Virus record (IMG/VR): IMGVR_UViG_3300031251_000024
Location: 1 to 53,542 of that record
Length of the DNA stretch: 53,542 nt
DNA from: a virus
Strand: one strand, 5' to 3'
Shown here: in pieces, positions 40,101 to 48,056 of the stretch
Layout: each line of letters begins with the position of its first letter
How positions within the stretch are numbered: position 1 is the first letter of the stretch
The notes under the pieces: generated by a model
Seen by the model: only the letters and a program-made list of their open reading frames with translations
Databases searched by the model: none
What the model was told of the DNA's origin: nothing
Made by a program: the position numbers and the translations under genes

Positions 40101-42105
40101 GACGGCCGCCGAAGAGAACATGATCGACCGGCTCGAAAAGCACGCCGAACAGCAGCGCGCCCGCGCGGCGAAGATGGAGGAAATCTCGACGCGGCTCGAT
40201 CTCGCCGAAGACTTCGACCGCGAAGGCGCCGTCGCGGAACTCCGTCGCAGCATCGACACCAGCGTGGCGCATGTCTCGAATGCGAGCCTCGGCCGCGGCG
40301 AGCGCGCCCAGCGCATGCAGGAACGCCTCGCGGCGCTTGACCCGCAGCGCATCAAGGACCGCGTCGAGACGATCGAGAAGATGAAGGCGGAGATCAAGCA
40401 AGGCTACCTCGACCGCTGGGAAATCAAGAACCTCGGCGAGAATGTCGATCTCTACGCTCCCGATGCCCAGCGCGCGGACTTCTCTGAGGCCGCCCGCGAG
40501 ATCGCCGACACCGTCTACAATTCGCTGACTGGCCGCACCGAAGCCGGTGTCCGCCCGGAGTTCATGTCGGTGGGCACCCGGGGCCCGATGAAGGACCGCA
40601 CTTTCAACATCCCGGACGAACTGGTCGAGGACTTCCTCGAGCACGACGTCGACCACGTCGGCCGACGCTATGTCCGGGTGATGGGCGCCGACGTCGAGAT
40701 GGCGAACAAGTTCGGCTCGGTCGACATGAAGGATCAGCTCGCCGCGATCCGGGCGAACTATGACCGGCTGCGCGCCGGCGTGACGGACGAGAACAAGCTG
40801 ATGCAACTCGGCAAGGCCGAGCGCTCCGACGTCGACGATGTGACCGCGCTGCGCGATCTCATGCGCGGCACCCGCGCGGAGTCGCCCCTCGAACGAGACT
40901 ACGCCAAGATCACCCGGATCGCGGGCTACATCAATTACATCCGGCAGATGGGCGAGGTGGTGCTGGCCTCGCTCACAGACGCGGTGCGGCCGGCGATGGT
41001 GCATGGGCTCGGCCAGTACATGCAGACGGCCGGGCAGCTCGCGACCAATCTCGGCGCCGTCAAGATGTCGATCGAAGAGGCGAAGCTCGCCGGCAACGTG
41101 GCTGAGCGTGTGCTCGCCCACCGCATGGCGACCCTGACCGATATCGCCGACCCCTACGCCTCCCGCGGCGCGGTCGAGGCGTTCATGGAGAACATGACCA
41201 ACGTCGCCTCCAAATGGAACGGCATTCGCTTGTGGACCGACATGATGAAATCCATCGCCGCCGTCATGACGCAGAACCGCATCCTGCAGGGGGTCGAGGG
41301 CTTCGCCAAGATCAAGCCCAGCGAGCGTGCCTATCTCGCCTATCTCGGCGTCGACCAGAGCATGGCGGAGCGCATCCAGGCGCAGTTTGCCGCCCACGGC
41401 AAGAATGTCGACGGCGTCCGCGTCGCCAATACGGAGGCCTGGACCGACCAGGTCGTGGTGCGCGCCTACCGCGCCGCCATGAACAAGGACATGGACTCGG
41501 TGATCGTCCAGGCCTCGAAGGCCGACGTGCCGCTGTTCGTGCACACGCCGACCGGCAAGGCGCTGCTGCAGTTCCAGTCATTCAACCTCGCCAGTCATCA
41601 GCGGGTGATGATGCGCGGCCTGCAGGAGTCGCCCGCTCGCTTTGTCGGCGGCACCATCGCGATGACGGCCATGGGCATGTTCATGACCTGGGCGAAGGCC
41701 GTGACCGGCAACCGGCAGGAGAAGCTCGAAGAGATCGCCAGCAATCCCGGATGGTGGGTCGGGGAGGGGCTCGATCGGTCCGGGATCATCCCGGTGCCGA
41801 TGGAGCTTGCCAACCGGATGGAGAAGATCACCGGCGCCAACCCGATCAAGGGCGCCTTGAAGATCTTCGACAAGGGCAGCGCGGAGAGCCAGAAGAACCA
41901 GAACCGGAACGACTTCGGCTCGATGCTCGGGCCGACCTTCGGTCTCGGCCAGGACGCCGCAGCCGTGCTCGGCATCCCGCGGACGATCTATGCCGGCAAG
42001 GATGTGAACCAGGCCCAGAAGAACGCCGCGGTTCGGCTCATGCCCTTCAACAGCTACTACGGCGTGCGGCAGATGATGAATTACGTGGTCAACCCGCCAC
42101 ACTGA
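37132..42105 (+). CDS. Giant internal virion/ejection protein, 1657 aa
   Basis: Starts one base after the previous stop: MPIVDLAASPLDAITGRPEG. The middle (~600-1150) is long charged coiled coil (RTRLQKLDQEIMDLTLSPEG..., EHAEQQRARAAKMEEISTRL). The end (TPTGKALLQFQSFNLASHQR, then MTAMGMFMTWAKAVTGN ... NQAQKNAAVRLMPFNSYYGV) matches the C-terminal signature of large podoviral core proteins. It probably forms the ejection tube with the SLT protein. No enzyme motif is recognised in it. Confidence 0.8.
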   Translation: MPIVDLAASPLDAITGRPEGFAVTPGKDEIEHGSDTPDFRTHPTMAGADTPDVGGPDSVLAAAFRQGNTIGSSVARQDWGYGGVDPGFNPWEAIKGTKYEPYWDKFVDIRSAAGADARKRQLDMEEDDRRTLAGAPWYKSFPAQLLAGAADIPSLLPGGAFVRTAGGGISIARSAAITGLAAGAGVTGQELALHGTQQTRTLGESGMNIGASVFLGGLLGAAGAKLLSRAEWGQSVEALNRDLGRATPGAVTPLHETVLSHPDVADAIANPKINRTQDVPYTAGPDKTGNGLNIDRHFPESFTVEGKTFDPAQPFAVHEFTERHAMEKLIAGGMDQETAYKVAHWEVAEPAEGKWYAENGIDQAKAEAAYQPFIDKIQHEALAKGDGDVPKELFRKPYPHDNVNAATGEKASVPKPTAEEIARGREILAKGEGAAVGTGAPGSVGAAAHEPVGIEGNTIAGRTAGAVAASTRRLNPALRLLQSPSAAVRDIAGKLFENSIYLKKNFEGVASEPAVETLMKEWNGGLVKALQSTEGAWRDYRKGGGQLTKTEFREAVGRAMRRGDESDIPEVAAVAKAWRSQVFDPLKEAAIKAGLLPEDVSVDTAASYFSRMWNRNRLIGQEGRFKGIVADHYSNVIAKEYQKATLSTRTRLQKLDQEIMDLTLSPEGRTEQLGKVEAALAAHEEAGDAYLGLTEKADRLGELAAEMRRAKDAKDTAAYQAAKSEADTIREQGGQALKDFRTERASLRKRRGDIDLGAAGLADRTQRIMESLADLEERNQRSLQQLVKRGQVLERDLDKLDPDMLAERIADMKDAFVEMARKHDAAGDRVDQAIAKIKEDAAKRAERADIKEDKTEAAAIAAEAPPRKGGMSLLPFIRKRGGIAADDPLAGDVKGLGLRRLLSKKGVPLDRLREAAVEAGYLTDEGTHGGVSTSTINDLLDAMGEETRGRKRYISGEEPYDLFKRGEGPPPEEGAPARKVGRSEAGAQILTAAEENMIDRLEKHAEQQRARAAKMEEISTRLDLAEDFDREGAVAELRRSIDTSVAHVSNASLGRGERAQRMQERLAALDPQRIKDRVETIEKMKAEIKQGYLDRWEIKNLGENVDLYAPDAQRADFSEAAREIADTVYNSLTGRTEAGVRPEFMSVGTRGPMKDRTFNIPDELVEDFLEHDVDHVGRRYVRVMGADVEMANKFGSVDMKDQLAAIRANYDRLRAGVTDENKLMQLGKAERSDVDDVTALRDLMRGTRAESPLERDYAKITRIAGYINYIRQMGEVVLASLTDAVRPAMVHGLGQYMQTAGQLATNLGAVKMSIEEAKLAGNVAERVLAHRMATLTDIADPYASRGAVEAFMENMTNVASKWNGIRLWTDMMKSIAAVMTQNRILQGVEGFAKIKPSERAYLAYLGVDQSMAERIQAQFAAHGKNVDGVRVANTEAWTDQVVVRAYRAAMNKDMDSVIVQASKADVPLFVHTPTGKALLQFQSFNLASHQRVMMRGLQESPARFVGGTIAMTAMGMFMTWAKAVTGNRQEKLEEIASNPGWWVGEGLDRSGIIPVPMELANRMEKITGANPIKGALKIFDKGSAESQKNQNRNDFGSMLGPTFGLGQDAAAVLGIPRTIYAGKDVNQAQKNAAVRLMPFNSYYGVRQMMNYVVNPPH

Positions 42106-42156
42106 CCCCATGAACGACGCCGCGATCCTGATCTTCGCCGCCCACGATGGTCGCCC

Positions 42157-42420
42157 TCAATCCTTCGGAGGTTCAGATGACAGCGGAAATGCGGGATCGA
42201 TTATCGTCCTCCCCACCATCTCAGCCATCGCCCTCGCCTCAGCCCGTGCGCGATTCGAAGCCCGGCCGTGCCAGCTCCGAAGATTGGTGGCGAACCGTGG
42301 AAGAAGGCTGGGATCGACTTCTCCAAGAGACTGAACGACGCAGGATACAAGGGCTGCCGCCCCTAACATGGACTCAAGCAATGCGGCTCTGAGCTCGGCG
42401 AGTTCGGCCTCATGATCCAT
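42157..42420 (-). CDS. Possible antisense protein, 87 aa
   Basis: ATG 42420 follows GGAGG on the minus strand. MDHEAELAELRAALLESMLG, AAALVSCVVQSLGEVDPSLLPRFATNLRSW ... AEMVGRTIIDPAFP looks like a compact helical protein. Codon bias is somewhat better than on the opposite frame. It faces against all late genes, so it would be a moron. The choice between strands is open. Confidence 0.45.
   Translation of the reverse strand: MDHEAELAELRAALLESMLGAAALVSCVVQSLGEVDPSLLPRFATNLRSWHGRASNRARAEARAMAEMVGRTIIDPAFPLSSEPPKD
42177..42392 (+). CDS. Possible small protein, 71 aa (competes with an antisense frame)
   Basis: ATG 42177 follows GGAGG at 42167. MTAEMRDRLSSSPPSQPSPS ... SSEDWWRTVEEGWDRLLQETERRR then IQGLPPLTWTQAMRL. 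The strand agrees with the late operon and the ribosome site is good, but third-codon GC is unusually low. An open frame with its own ribosome site covers the same bases on the other strand, so only one may be real. Confidence 0.45.
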   Translation: MTAEMRDRLSSSPPSQPSPSPQPVRDSKPGRASSEDWWRTVEEGWDRLLQETERRRIQGLPPLTWTQAMRL

Positions 42421-42525
42421 TTCAGTCCTCCGCTCCGACTCACCCCCGCAATAAGCGAACAGTCCGCCGCGGGCGCGATCTGAGTCGAGTCCCGCCGCCC
42501 CGTTATCCCCCAAAGAGGTGCAGCG

Positions 42526-43212
42526 ATGGCCGCCATCGACCGCCTGAATTCGCTCGCCTCCGAGACGACGCTCGCCATCAAGGCGCCCGTCGCCGTGGCG
42601 ACCACCGGCAACATCACGCTGTCCGGGATCCAGACCATCGACGGCGTGTCGGTCGGCAACAATTCCGAGCGGGTCCTCGTCAAGGACCAGACCGACCAGA
42701 CCACCAACAACATCTACATCGCATCGTCTGGCAACTGGACGCTCGCCCAGGATGCCGGCGGCAACACCGACTGGACCGCGGGCACCCTCGTCCTCGTCCA
42801 GCGGGGCTCCGCCAACACCGGGGTGGTGTTTGCCCAGCAGACCGCGGCTCCGGTCACGATCGGGACGAGCAACCTCGTCTTTGCCCAGCAGGGCTCGCTC
42901 ACCGGCTCGGTCGCCTCCCGCACCGCGACGGCGACGCCGGTCACGATCACGACCACCGACCGCATCGTGTACATCGACACCGCGGCGATCGCCGGCGCCA
43001 TCACGGTCAACCTGCCGCCGGCGGCGACCATGGTCGGGCTCGCCACGCTCATGATCCAGGACTCCACCGGATCGGCCGCGACTTTCAACATCACGATCAA
43101 TCCGAACGGGTCCGAGAAGATCAACAAGGTGCTTTCGTCCGTGAAGATCAACGGCGCCTGCGGGTTCTACAGGCTCAAGCCCCAGGCCGGGGGAGGGTGG
43201 CTCATCCAATGA
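42526..43212 (+). CDS. Tail fibre protein, 228 aa
   Basis: IKAPVAVATTGNITLSGIQT, then IDGVSVGNNSERVLVKDQTDQTTNNIYIASSGNWTLAQD, a repeated fibre-shaft domain widespread in phages. The C-terminus is beta-rich with a GSEKINKVL end (SAATFNITINPNGSEK...). No signal peptide. It is the first of two fibre genes after the core proteins. Confidence 0.8.
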   Translation: MAAIDRLNSLASETTLAIKAPVAVATTGNITLSGIQTIDGVSVGNNSERVLVKDQTDQTTNNIYIASSGNWTLAQDAGGNTDWTAGTLVLVQRGSANTGVVFAQQTAAPVTIGTSNLVFAQQGSLTGSVASRTATATPVTITTTDRIVYIDTAAIAGAITVNLPPAATMVGLATLMIQDSTGSAATFNITINPNGSEKINKVLSSVKINGACGFYRLKPQAGGGWLIQ

Positions 43213-44219
43213 GAAAGCTTCTTCAAATCGCGTGCGCGTGGCTGCTGCTCTTCGGGCAGGTCCATGCCCAGGGCGTCGGCAACGTGCCGGCCTGGAACGT
43301 CGTCGGCAATCCGAGTGCTAGCGCGGCGCCGATGTCGTCGGCGTCGATCACCTCGATGCTCGATGGGGCGTTCTGCCCGACCAACGGCGCGGTGCTCCAG
43401 CGCGGGGCGAGCGTGTGGGCGTGCCAGACCGCGATCTCCGGTTCGATTCTGACCGCCAACACCGTACCGCTGTCCGCGCTCCCGCAGGGGGCGGCCAACA
43501 CCACGCTCTGCAATCCGACCAATGCGACGGCCAACTTCCAGGCCTGCACCGCGGGGCAGCTCTCGGCCAACCTTTGTCAGCCGGTCGTGCACGTCTACAC
43601 GGCCACGGCGAGTTCGCCCTACACCATCGACCAGTGTAACGGCGTCAATGCCGTCTATCTCGAGTTCGAGGCCGTAGGCGGCGGAGCGGGGCCGCCGGGG
43701 TCGGGATCGACGCCGGGCACGGGTAACAACGGCAACGCTTCGACCATCACCTACAATTCGGTGACCTACACGGCCGGCGCCGGGCAAACCGCGAGCGCGG
43801 GGAATAACCAATTTGGAGGCGCCGGCGGCGCGGTCAGCGGCTGCGACGAAAATATCATCGGAGGACAGGGCGGCCCATCGCAGGCGGCCAATGCTTCCAA
43901 TCCCGGAACCTATGGTGGCGGCACGACGCTTGCTGGCCCAACGTCCGGCGGGCTCGCCTCCGGCACGCTGACCGGACAAACCGGGCCGGCCAATTCCGGC
44001 GCGGGTGGCGGCGGCGGTGCGCAAGGCGGCGCCGTTGCTTCTTCTCCTGGAGGTGGCGGCGGCGGGACGTGCCGTAAGCTGGTGGCCACCGTGGCGGGAC
44101 AGAACAGCGTCTCTTTCGTGGTCGGCGCCGCCGTCGCTGGCGGCACCCTCGGCGCCACCGGCGGGGCTGGTGGCGGCGGCGCGGCCGGCCGCGTCAAGAT
44201 CACGGCGAGGTGGCAATGA
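43209..44219 (+). CDS. Exported glycine-rich tail fibre/adhesin, 336 aa
   Basis: ATG 43209 overlaps the previous stop. Signal peptide MRKLLQIACAWLLLFGQVHA, then a fibre region. From ~155 there is a glycine-rich section (VGGGAGPPGSGSTPGTGNNG ... GAGGGGGAQGG ... GATGGAGGGGAAGRVKITAR). Poly-glycine sandwiches of this kind form receptor-binding tips in T-even adhesins. The signal peptide on such a protein is unusual. Confidence 0.75.
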   Translation: MRKLLQIACAWLLLFGQVHAQGVGNVPAWNVVGNPSASAAPMSSASITSMLDGAFCPTNGAVLQRGASVWACQTAISGSILTANTVPLSALPQGAANTTLCNPTNATANFQACTAGQLSANLCQPVVHVYTATASSPYTIDQCNGVNAVYLEFEAVGGGAGPPGSGSTPGTGNNGNASTITYNSVTYTAGAGQTASAGNNQFGGAGGAVSGCDENIIGGQGGPSQAANASNPGTYGGGTTLAGPTSGGLASGTLTGQTGPANSGAGGGGGAQGGAVASSPGGGGGGTCRKLVATVAGQNSVSFVVGAAVAGGTLGATGGAGGGGAAGRVKITARWQ

Positions 44220-44605
44220 CCAGGATCATGTTGGCGACCGCCATCGCCCTCGGCCTCATCGCTACCGCCGGCGCGCGCTGGAAGCCCGAATTCGCCCAAC
44301 TCTCTCCCGAGGTCCGCGACTGGTACAAGGGCCAGACGATGACGCCCGAGACGTGGAAGCGCCTCGGCGAGCCTTCCTGGCATTCGTGTTGCGAGCACGG
44401 CGACGTCTTCAAGACGCAGTTCCGCGTCGGGCCTGGTGCCCATGGTGAGGACGAGTGGTGGTATCTCAAGGATGGCGTTTGGAAACAGGTGCCGCCTGAC
44501 ACCATCCACTGGGGCCAGCATGCGCCCGGTGGTCAGCCCACGCTCTTCATCTACCAAAGCACCGGCCAGGAGCTTTGCTTCTACCCTCCCGACGGCGGGC
44601 TGTGA
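44216..44605 (+). CDS. Small exported protein, 129 aa
   Basis: Signal peptide MTRIMLATAIALGLIATAGA, then RWKPEFAQLSPEVRDWYKGQ. The mature part has a Cys pair in SWHSCCEHGDVFKTQFRVGP and a Trp-rich middle (DEWWYLKDGVWKQVPPDTIHW). It is similar in style to short exported proteins of rhizobial prophages. Its location beside fibre genes suggests surface or periplasmic action. Function unknown. Confidence 0.65.
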   Translation: MTRIMLATAIALGLIATAGARWKPEFAQLSPEVRDWYKGQTMTPETWKRLGEPSWHSCCEHGDVFKTQFRVGPGAHGEDEWWYLKDGVWKQVPPDTIHWGQHAPGGQPTLFIYQSTGQELCFYPPDGGL

Positions 44606-44835
44606 CCATAATCACCTTCTGGCTCGTCGTCTCGCTCTCCATTGCCGCCGGCGACTGGCAGATCATGGAGAACGTCCAGCAACCCGACCTCGAATCCTGC
44701 CTTTCCGCGGTCGCGAGCCGCGTCGAGCGCGCCGAGCAGGCCCAGTTCCACGAGGAGGACGGATCGCCGTCGCGGCGAGAATACGAGATCGCAGTCACCT
44801 GCAGCATTCACAAGTCGCCTGAAAACCCCGCGTAA
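44602..44835 (+). CDS. Short exported or membrane-anchored protein, 77 aa
   Basis: GTG in a GTGA overlap. VTIITFWLVVSLSIAAGDWQ, a hydrophobic start (signal or anchor); the body has two Cys (ESCLSAV, EIAVTCSIHK). Function unknown. Confidence 0.6.
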   Translation: MTIITFWLVVSLSIAAGDWQIMENVQQPDLESCLSAVASRVERAEQAQFHEEDGSPSRREYEIAVTCSIHKSPENPA

Positions 44836-44850
44836 CAAAGGAGCAAAGCC

Positions 44851-45180
44851 ATGAACGAGTTTCTACCGGCCCTCGCCGGCGCCGGCGGCGTCGTCGCCCT
44901 CTACCTTCTCTACCTCGCCACCACCAAAGGTCTCCCGGCCGCTTGGTCCGCCATCAAGGGCTGGTGGACCGCCGGGGCAACCGAGCTTGCGAATGTCCGC
45001 GCCGACATCGCCGCCCTCGACGCCAAGCTGCAGACCGGCCTTGCCGATATCGCCGCCGTCAAGGCGAAGGTGACGGCGCCGGCGCAGACCGGTTCCGCGG
45101 GAGCAACCGGCGCCGCGGCCTCTGGCGTGGCCGCCGCAGCGGCAGCCGTTCTCGCGGCCGCCACCAAGCCGGCGAGCTGA
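44851..45180 (+). CDS. Membrane protein upstream of the endolysin, 109 aa (holin candidate)
   Basis: Preceded by AAGGAGCAAAGCC. MNEFLPALAGAGGVVALYLL, one membrane helix (~8-26), then an amphipathic helix with heptads (TELANVRADIAALDAKLQTGLADIAAVKAKV) and an Ala-rich tail that may be membrane-active. As the gene immediately before the endolysin it is the best positional holin candidate, although the sequence does not prove it. Confidence 0.6.
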   Translation: MNEFLPALAGAGGVVALYLLYLATTKGLPAAWSAIKGWWTAGATELANVRADIAALDAKLQTGLADIAAVKAKVTAPAQTGSAGATGAAASGVAAAAAAVLAAATKPAS

Positions 45181-45182
45181 CC

Positions 45183-45920
45183 ATGGTCGATATCGCGGCG
45201 CAGAAGGTCGCCGAAGCCCGCCGCTGGGCGGGGATGCACATCAAGGCCGACCGCCTGGCGGCGTTCGACAAGGTGGCCCGCAAGCTCGTCGGCTCCAAGG
45301 CGCGCTACCAGGCGATCGAGGCGCACCTCGTCTCGGTCGGCATGGGCGTGCCGTGGTGGTTCATCGCCGTGGTGCACGAGCGGGAGGCGGACGGCGACTT
45401 CGCCTGCCAGCTCGGCCAGGGCGACCCGCTCGATCGCGTGTCGGTCCATGTCCCGGCCGGGCGCGGGCCGTTCTTCGGGCCCGACGCCTTCGACCGCTCC
45501 TGCTACGACGCGCTGATCGACTGCGATCCTCATGCTGCCAGGTGGACCGATTGGACGGTCGGCGGCGCCCTGACCATCACCGAGATGTACAACGGCGAAG
45601 GCTACGCCATGCATGGCCGGCCGAGCCCCTATGTGTGGTCCGGCACCGACCAGTATGTCAGCGGGAAATACGTGCACGACGGCCCCGACGGGTATGATCC
45701 GGACGTGGTCGACGTCCAGCTCGGCTGCGCGCCGCTGATCGCCCGGATGCAGGCGATCGACCCGTCGATCAAGTTCGCTGCGGCGCCGGGCAAGTGGACC
45801 GCGGGCGCTCCAGCCGTCCAGCCGCCGATTCCCCACACCACCGCGCCGTCCCTGGCACCGGCACCGGCGCCCCCGCCGCCGGTTACCACGACCTGGTGGG
45901 AACGCCTGTTCGGAAGGTAG
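45183..45920 (+). CDS. Endolysin (lysozyme/peptidoglycan hydrolase family), 245 aa
   Basis: Core sequence VPWWFIAVVHEREADGDFAC, then QLGQGDPLDRVSVHVPAGRG ... WTVGGALTITEMYNGEGYAMHGRPSPYVWSGTDQYVSGKYVHDG. This is a phage peptidoglycan-hydrolase family common in Proteobacteria. The acidic pair in HERE is the likely catalytic site. A Pro-rich tail ends WWERLFGR. No signal peptide, so a holin is needed for release. Confidence 0.8.
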   Translation: MVDIAAQKVAEARRWAGMHIKADRLAAFDKVARKLVGSKARYQAIEAHLVSVGMGVPWWFIAVVHEREADGDFACQLGQGDPLDRVSVHVPAGRGPFFGPDAFDRSCYDALIDCDPHAARWTDWTVGGALTITEMYNGEGYAMHGRPSPYVWSGTDQYVSGKYVHDGPDGYDPDVVDVQLGCAPLIARMQAIDPSIKFAAAPGKWTAGAPAVQPPIPHTTAPSLAPAPAPPPPVTTTWWERLFGR

Positions 45921-45923
45921 CCC

Positions 45924-46343
45924 ATGTTCGAAGCCTTCACGATCTGGCGCGAGATCCTCCACGTGAGCGAGTGGACCGGGCTTTCGGTCGGCACGCTCGC
46001 CGGTCTCGCGCTGCTCGCCTGGTACGTGCCGGGCGCCCGGACGCTGGCGGCCTGCGCCGCCGTCGCGATCGTCTGCATCTATGGCGGCGAGCTCCACGGC
46101 AACGCCGTCGGCCGCGCCGAAGTGAAGGCGGAATGGGACGCGGCCGAAGCGAAGGCCGAAGCCGAGCGCAAGGCCCGCGACGCCCAGATCGCGGCCGACC
46201 TCGAAGCGAAATACGCGCCGCAGATCGCGGCGGGAAAGGCAGACGATGCGCAAGCCCTCTCGGGTCTCATCGCGGCGATCGGTTCCGGCCCTGCTTGTCC
46301 TCTCGGGCCTGAGCCTCTCAAGCTGCGCCAGCGCTCCAAGTAG
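45924..46343 (+). CDS. i-spanin (Rz-like), 139 aa
   Basis: Two N-terminal hydrophobic segments (~19-36 and ~41-54) are followed by a long Ala/Glu/Lys helical domain (EVKAEWDAAEAKAEAERKAR ... DLEAKYAPQIAAG). The last third overlaps a lipoprotein gene in another frame, the classic Rz/Rz1 layout. It links inner to outer membrane for the last step of lysis. Confidence 0.7.
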   Translation: MFEAFTIWREILHVSEWTGLSVGTLAGLALLAWYVPGARTLAACAAVAIVCIYGGELHGNAVGRAEVKAEWDAAEAKAEAERKARDAQIAADLEAKYAPQIAAGKADDAQALSGLIAAIGSGPACPLGPEPLKLRQRSK

Positions 46344-46554
46344 CGGCGTCACGCCCAAGAGCCTCGCGGTCGCGATACCTGCGACCTGCGAGAAGCTGTT
46401 GACGGCGGTGCCGCTGCCGCCGGTGAAGGCGACGGACGATGCGCGCGCGGCGTTCCTCGCCGATGATGGGGCGCTGATCGCTGCGAACCGGCGCATCGGC
46501 TCGGGACGCAATTGCATCGCCGACGTGCGCAAGAGCTACGCCAAGGGGAAGTAG
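46246..46554 (+). CDS. o-spanin lipoprotein (Rz1-like), 102 aa
   Basis: Starts inside the Rz-like gene, shifted frame. MRKPSRVSSRRSVPALLVLS, GLSLSSCASAPSSG: signal peptide with lipobox LSLSSC, so Cys27 should be lipidated. The mature part is short with one more Cys pair. Overlap of nearly 100 bases is typical of Rz/Rz1. Confidence 0.7.
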   Translation: MRKPSRVSSRRSVPALLVLSGLSLSSCASAPSSGVTPKSLAVAIPATCEKLLTAVPLPPVKATDDARAAFLADDGALIAANRRIGSGRNCIADVRKSYAKGK

Positions 46555-46563
46555 GGGGAAGCC

Positions 46564-46866
46564 ATGTCCGCAACCGAATACACCAACGGCGACCTGATGA
46601 AGGTTCTCCTCGACATCAAGGGCGAGCAGGGCGAGATCAAGGGGACGGTCGCAACGCTCGCCTCGGGGTTCGGCGACGAAAAGCTGCGGACGCGCGCCAG
46701 CGAGCTCGCGATCGAGGAGCGGCTTCGCAAAGTCGAGGGCAGTCGCGAGCGTATTCAGGGGGAGAGGGACCACCGGAACCTATTGGGCCACGTCGCCACC
46801 GGGATCTTGTCGGCGGGCGCCGCGATCACGGCCATGTGGTCGGGGGTGTTTCACTCACCGCATTGA
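46564..46866 (+). CDS. Tail-anchored small protein, 100 aa
   Basis: MSATEYTNGDLMKVLLDIKG, then EQGEIKGTVATLASGFGDEKLRTRASELAIEERLRKVEG (coiled) and a C-terminal membrane helix (LLGHVATGILSAGAAITAMW). Last gene of the late operon. A helper of lysis is possible; no proof. Confidence 0.6.
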   Translation: MSATEYTNGDLMKVLLDIKGEQGEIKGTVATLASGFGDEKLRTRASELAIEERLRKVEGSRERIQGERDHRNLLGHVATGILSAGAAITAMWSGVFHSPH

Positions 46867-46963
46867 GTTTCGGCCAGCTTCATTTTTTCAATCCTAAGTC
46901 AGGGTCGAAAAACTGAAGCGGCCGTCCGAAGCCCCTGCGTGGGCGCGTTTCCTCCCCCTGACT

Positions 46964-46996
46964 GGCCCGCCCGGCGCCCGCTTGGCGGGCCTTTTT
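46964..46996 (+). terminator. Rho-independent terminator of the late operon
   Basis: GGCCCGCC (46964-46971) pairs with GGCGGGCC (46984-46991), loop 12, followed by TTTTTG. It closes the rightward late genes against the leftward block ending at 47000. Confidence 0.85.
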
Positions 46997-46999
46997 GTT

Positions 47000-47389
47000 T
47001 CAGGCCGCGGCCAATTTCTCGCGAAGCGCAAATCCCATCAGCGGCCAGATTTGGCGGACGGCATCCTCATACGCAAACTTCCTCCCCAGCTCGGCATTGA
47101 AGTTCTCCGCCGATGCCGGCGCGCTCTTGCCGATGATGGTGAAGCCGTTGCGCATGACGAGGATGCAGATGGAGAGGCGAGACAACGGGTCGGGGGTTCG
47201 ATCCTTGGGTAGCCTGTCATGATCGAGGGTGCCCCAGGACATCGCGCCCGCCGCGGCGATTGCGTCAACAGCATCCGCCCCGGTGAAATCGTAGCGGTTG
47301 GCGATCGCCGCCTCGATATCCGCCAGGGTGACCCGCGGCGCCACTGCGACGGCTGCGGCTTCGGCGTCGGCTTGCTGTAGGGTGGTCAT
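47000..47389 (-). CDS. Gp49 family phage protein (N4 gp49/Sf6 gp66), 129 aa
   Basis: ATG 47389 in an ATGA overlap. TLADIEAAIANRYDFTGADA, LSRLSICILVMRNGFTIIGKSAPASAENFNAE, then LGRKFAYEDAVRQIWPLMGFALREKLA match the family from start to end. The family is widespread; function is not established. Confidence 0.85.
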   Translation of the reverse strand: MTTLQQADAEAAAVAVAPRVTLADIEAAIANRYDFTGADAVDAIAAAGAMSWGTLDHDRLPKDRTPDPLSRLSICILVMRNGFTIIGKSAPASAENFNAELGRKFAYEDAVRQIWPLMGFALREKLAAA

Positions 47390-47760
47390 GAGAGGGCCTT
47401 CACAACAGCGCGAAACAGCGCGTCCTTCGCCTGCTGCTCGCGCGGCAGCTGGTCGAAGGGAACGAGGCACGGGTGCGTCTTCGCCTCGGCGTCCTTGATC
47501 TCGCCATAGCGCCAGCCATCGGCGATCTTGTCCGCCATCCAGGCGTCGTGCTCGGCGCTGTCCGGGGCGTCGGGGTGATCGATCGCGAAGCGCACGCCCA
47601 TGCGGGCCGAGCCTCGTTGCCAGTCGGCGGCAATTTCCCAAGGCTTCTGAGAAAAGTCGCCGTTGGCCTCGCACCACGCGCGGTTCGCCTCGTGACACAC
47701 CTTGGCGATGCGATCGATGTCGTGCTTCAGTTTGGCTGGTGCCGCGGCGAGGTCGGTCAC
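47386..47760 (-). CDS. RyR-domain protein, 124 aa
   Basis: GTG start at 47760 (GTGA overlap). IAKVCHEANRAWCEANGDFS, then KPWEIAADWQRGSARMGVRF, HDAWMADKIADGWRYGEIKD and HPCLVPFDQLPREQQAKDALF are the RyR domain landmarks. Phage RyR proteins are common; ligand and role unknown. It is coupled to the Gp49-family gene. Confidence 0.85.
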   Translation of the reverse strand: MTDLAAAPAKLKHDIDRIAKVCHEANRAWCEANGDFSQKPWEIAADWQRGSARMGVRFAIDHPDAPDSAEHDAWMADKIADGWRYGEIKDAEAKTHPCLVPFDQLPREQQAKDALFRAVVKALS

Positions 47761-48056
47761 GCGCCGGCTCCGAGCTTCTGCTCCAGGGCCTCCGCCTTGG
47801 CGGCCTGGCCCTTCTGGTAGGGCATCCAGACCGCATACCGCTCGATCGGCGTGGCGTCGCCGTCCTGCACCAGGGTGACCGAGGTGACCCCGAAAGGCGT
47901 CCCATTCGGCGTGACCGCCATCAGGTTCACCATCCGGTCGCCCCACACGTAGGTAACGTCGGCCTTCAGCGGCTGATCGTTGGGCTGGCCGGGGATGCGT
48001 TGGTCGGCGGGCGGGTAGTACCAGACGACTCGGCCAATGGTGGGCTGGATGATCAT
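47757..48056 (-). CDS. Small phage protein, 99 aa
   Basis: MIIQPTIGRVVWYYPPADQR; DVTYVWGDRMVNLMAVTPNG, TPIERYAVWMPYQKGQAAKA. The Trp-Tyr-Pro opening and the beta pattern recur in small phage proteins. Overlaps Ku and the RyR gene by 4 bases each. Confidence 0.7.
   Translation of the reverse strand: MIIQPTIGRVVWYYPPADQRIPGQPNDQPLKADVTYVWGDRMVNLMAVTPNGTPFGVTSVTLVQDGDATPIERYAVWMPYQKGQAAKAEALEQKLGAGA

Noticed and set aside
38914-41544. Leftward open frame of 876 codons
   Set aside because: Antisense shadow of the giant core protein; His/Asp/Leu-rich and without a ribosome site.
37132-42105. Possible virion RNA polymerase in the giant protein
   Set aside because: I see no polymerase motifs; coiled coil and the C-terminal core-protein signature fit an ejection protein instead.
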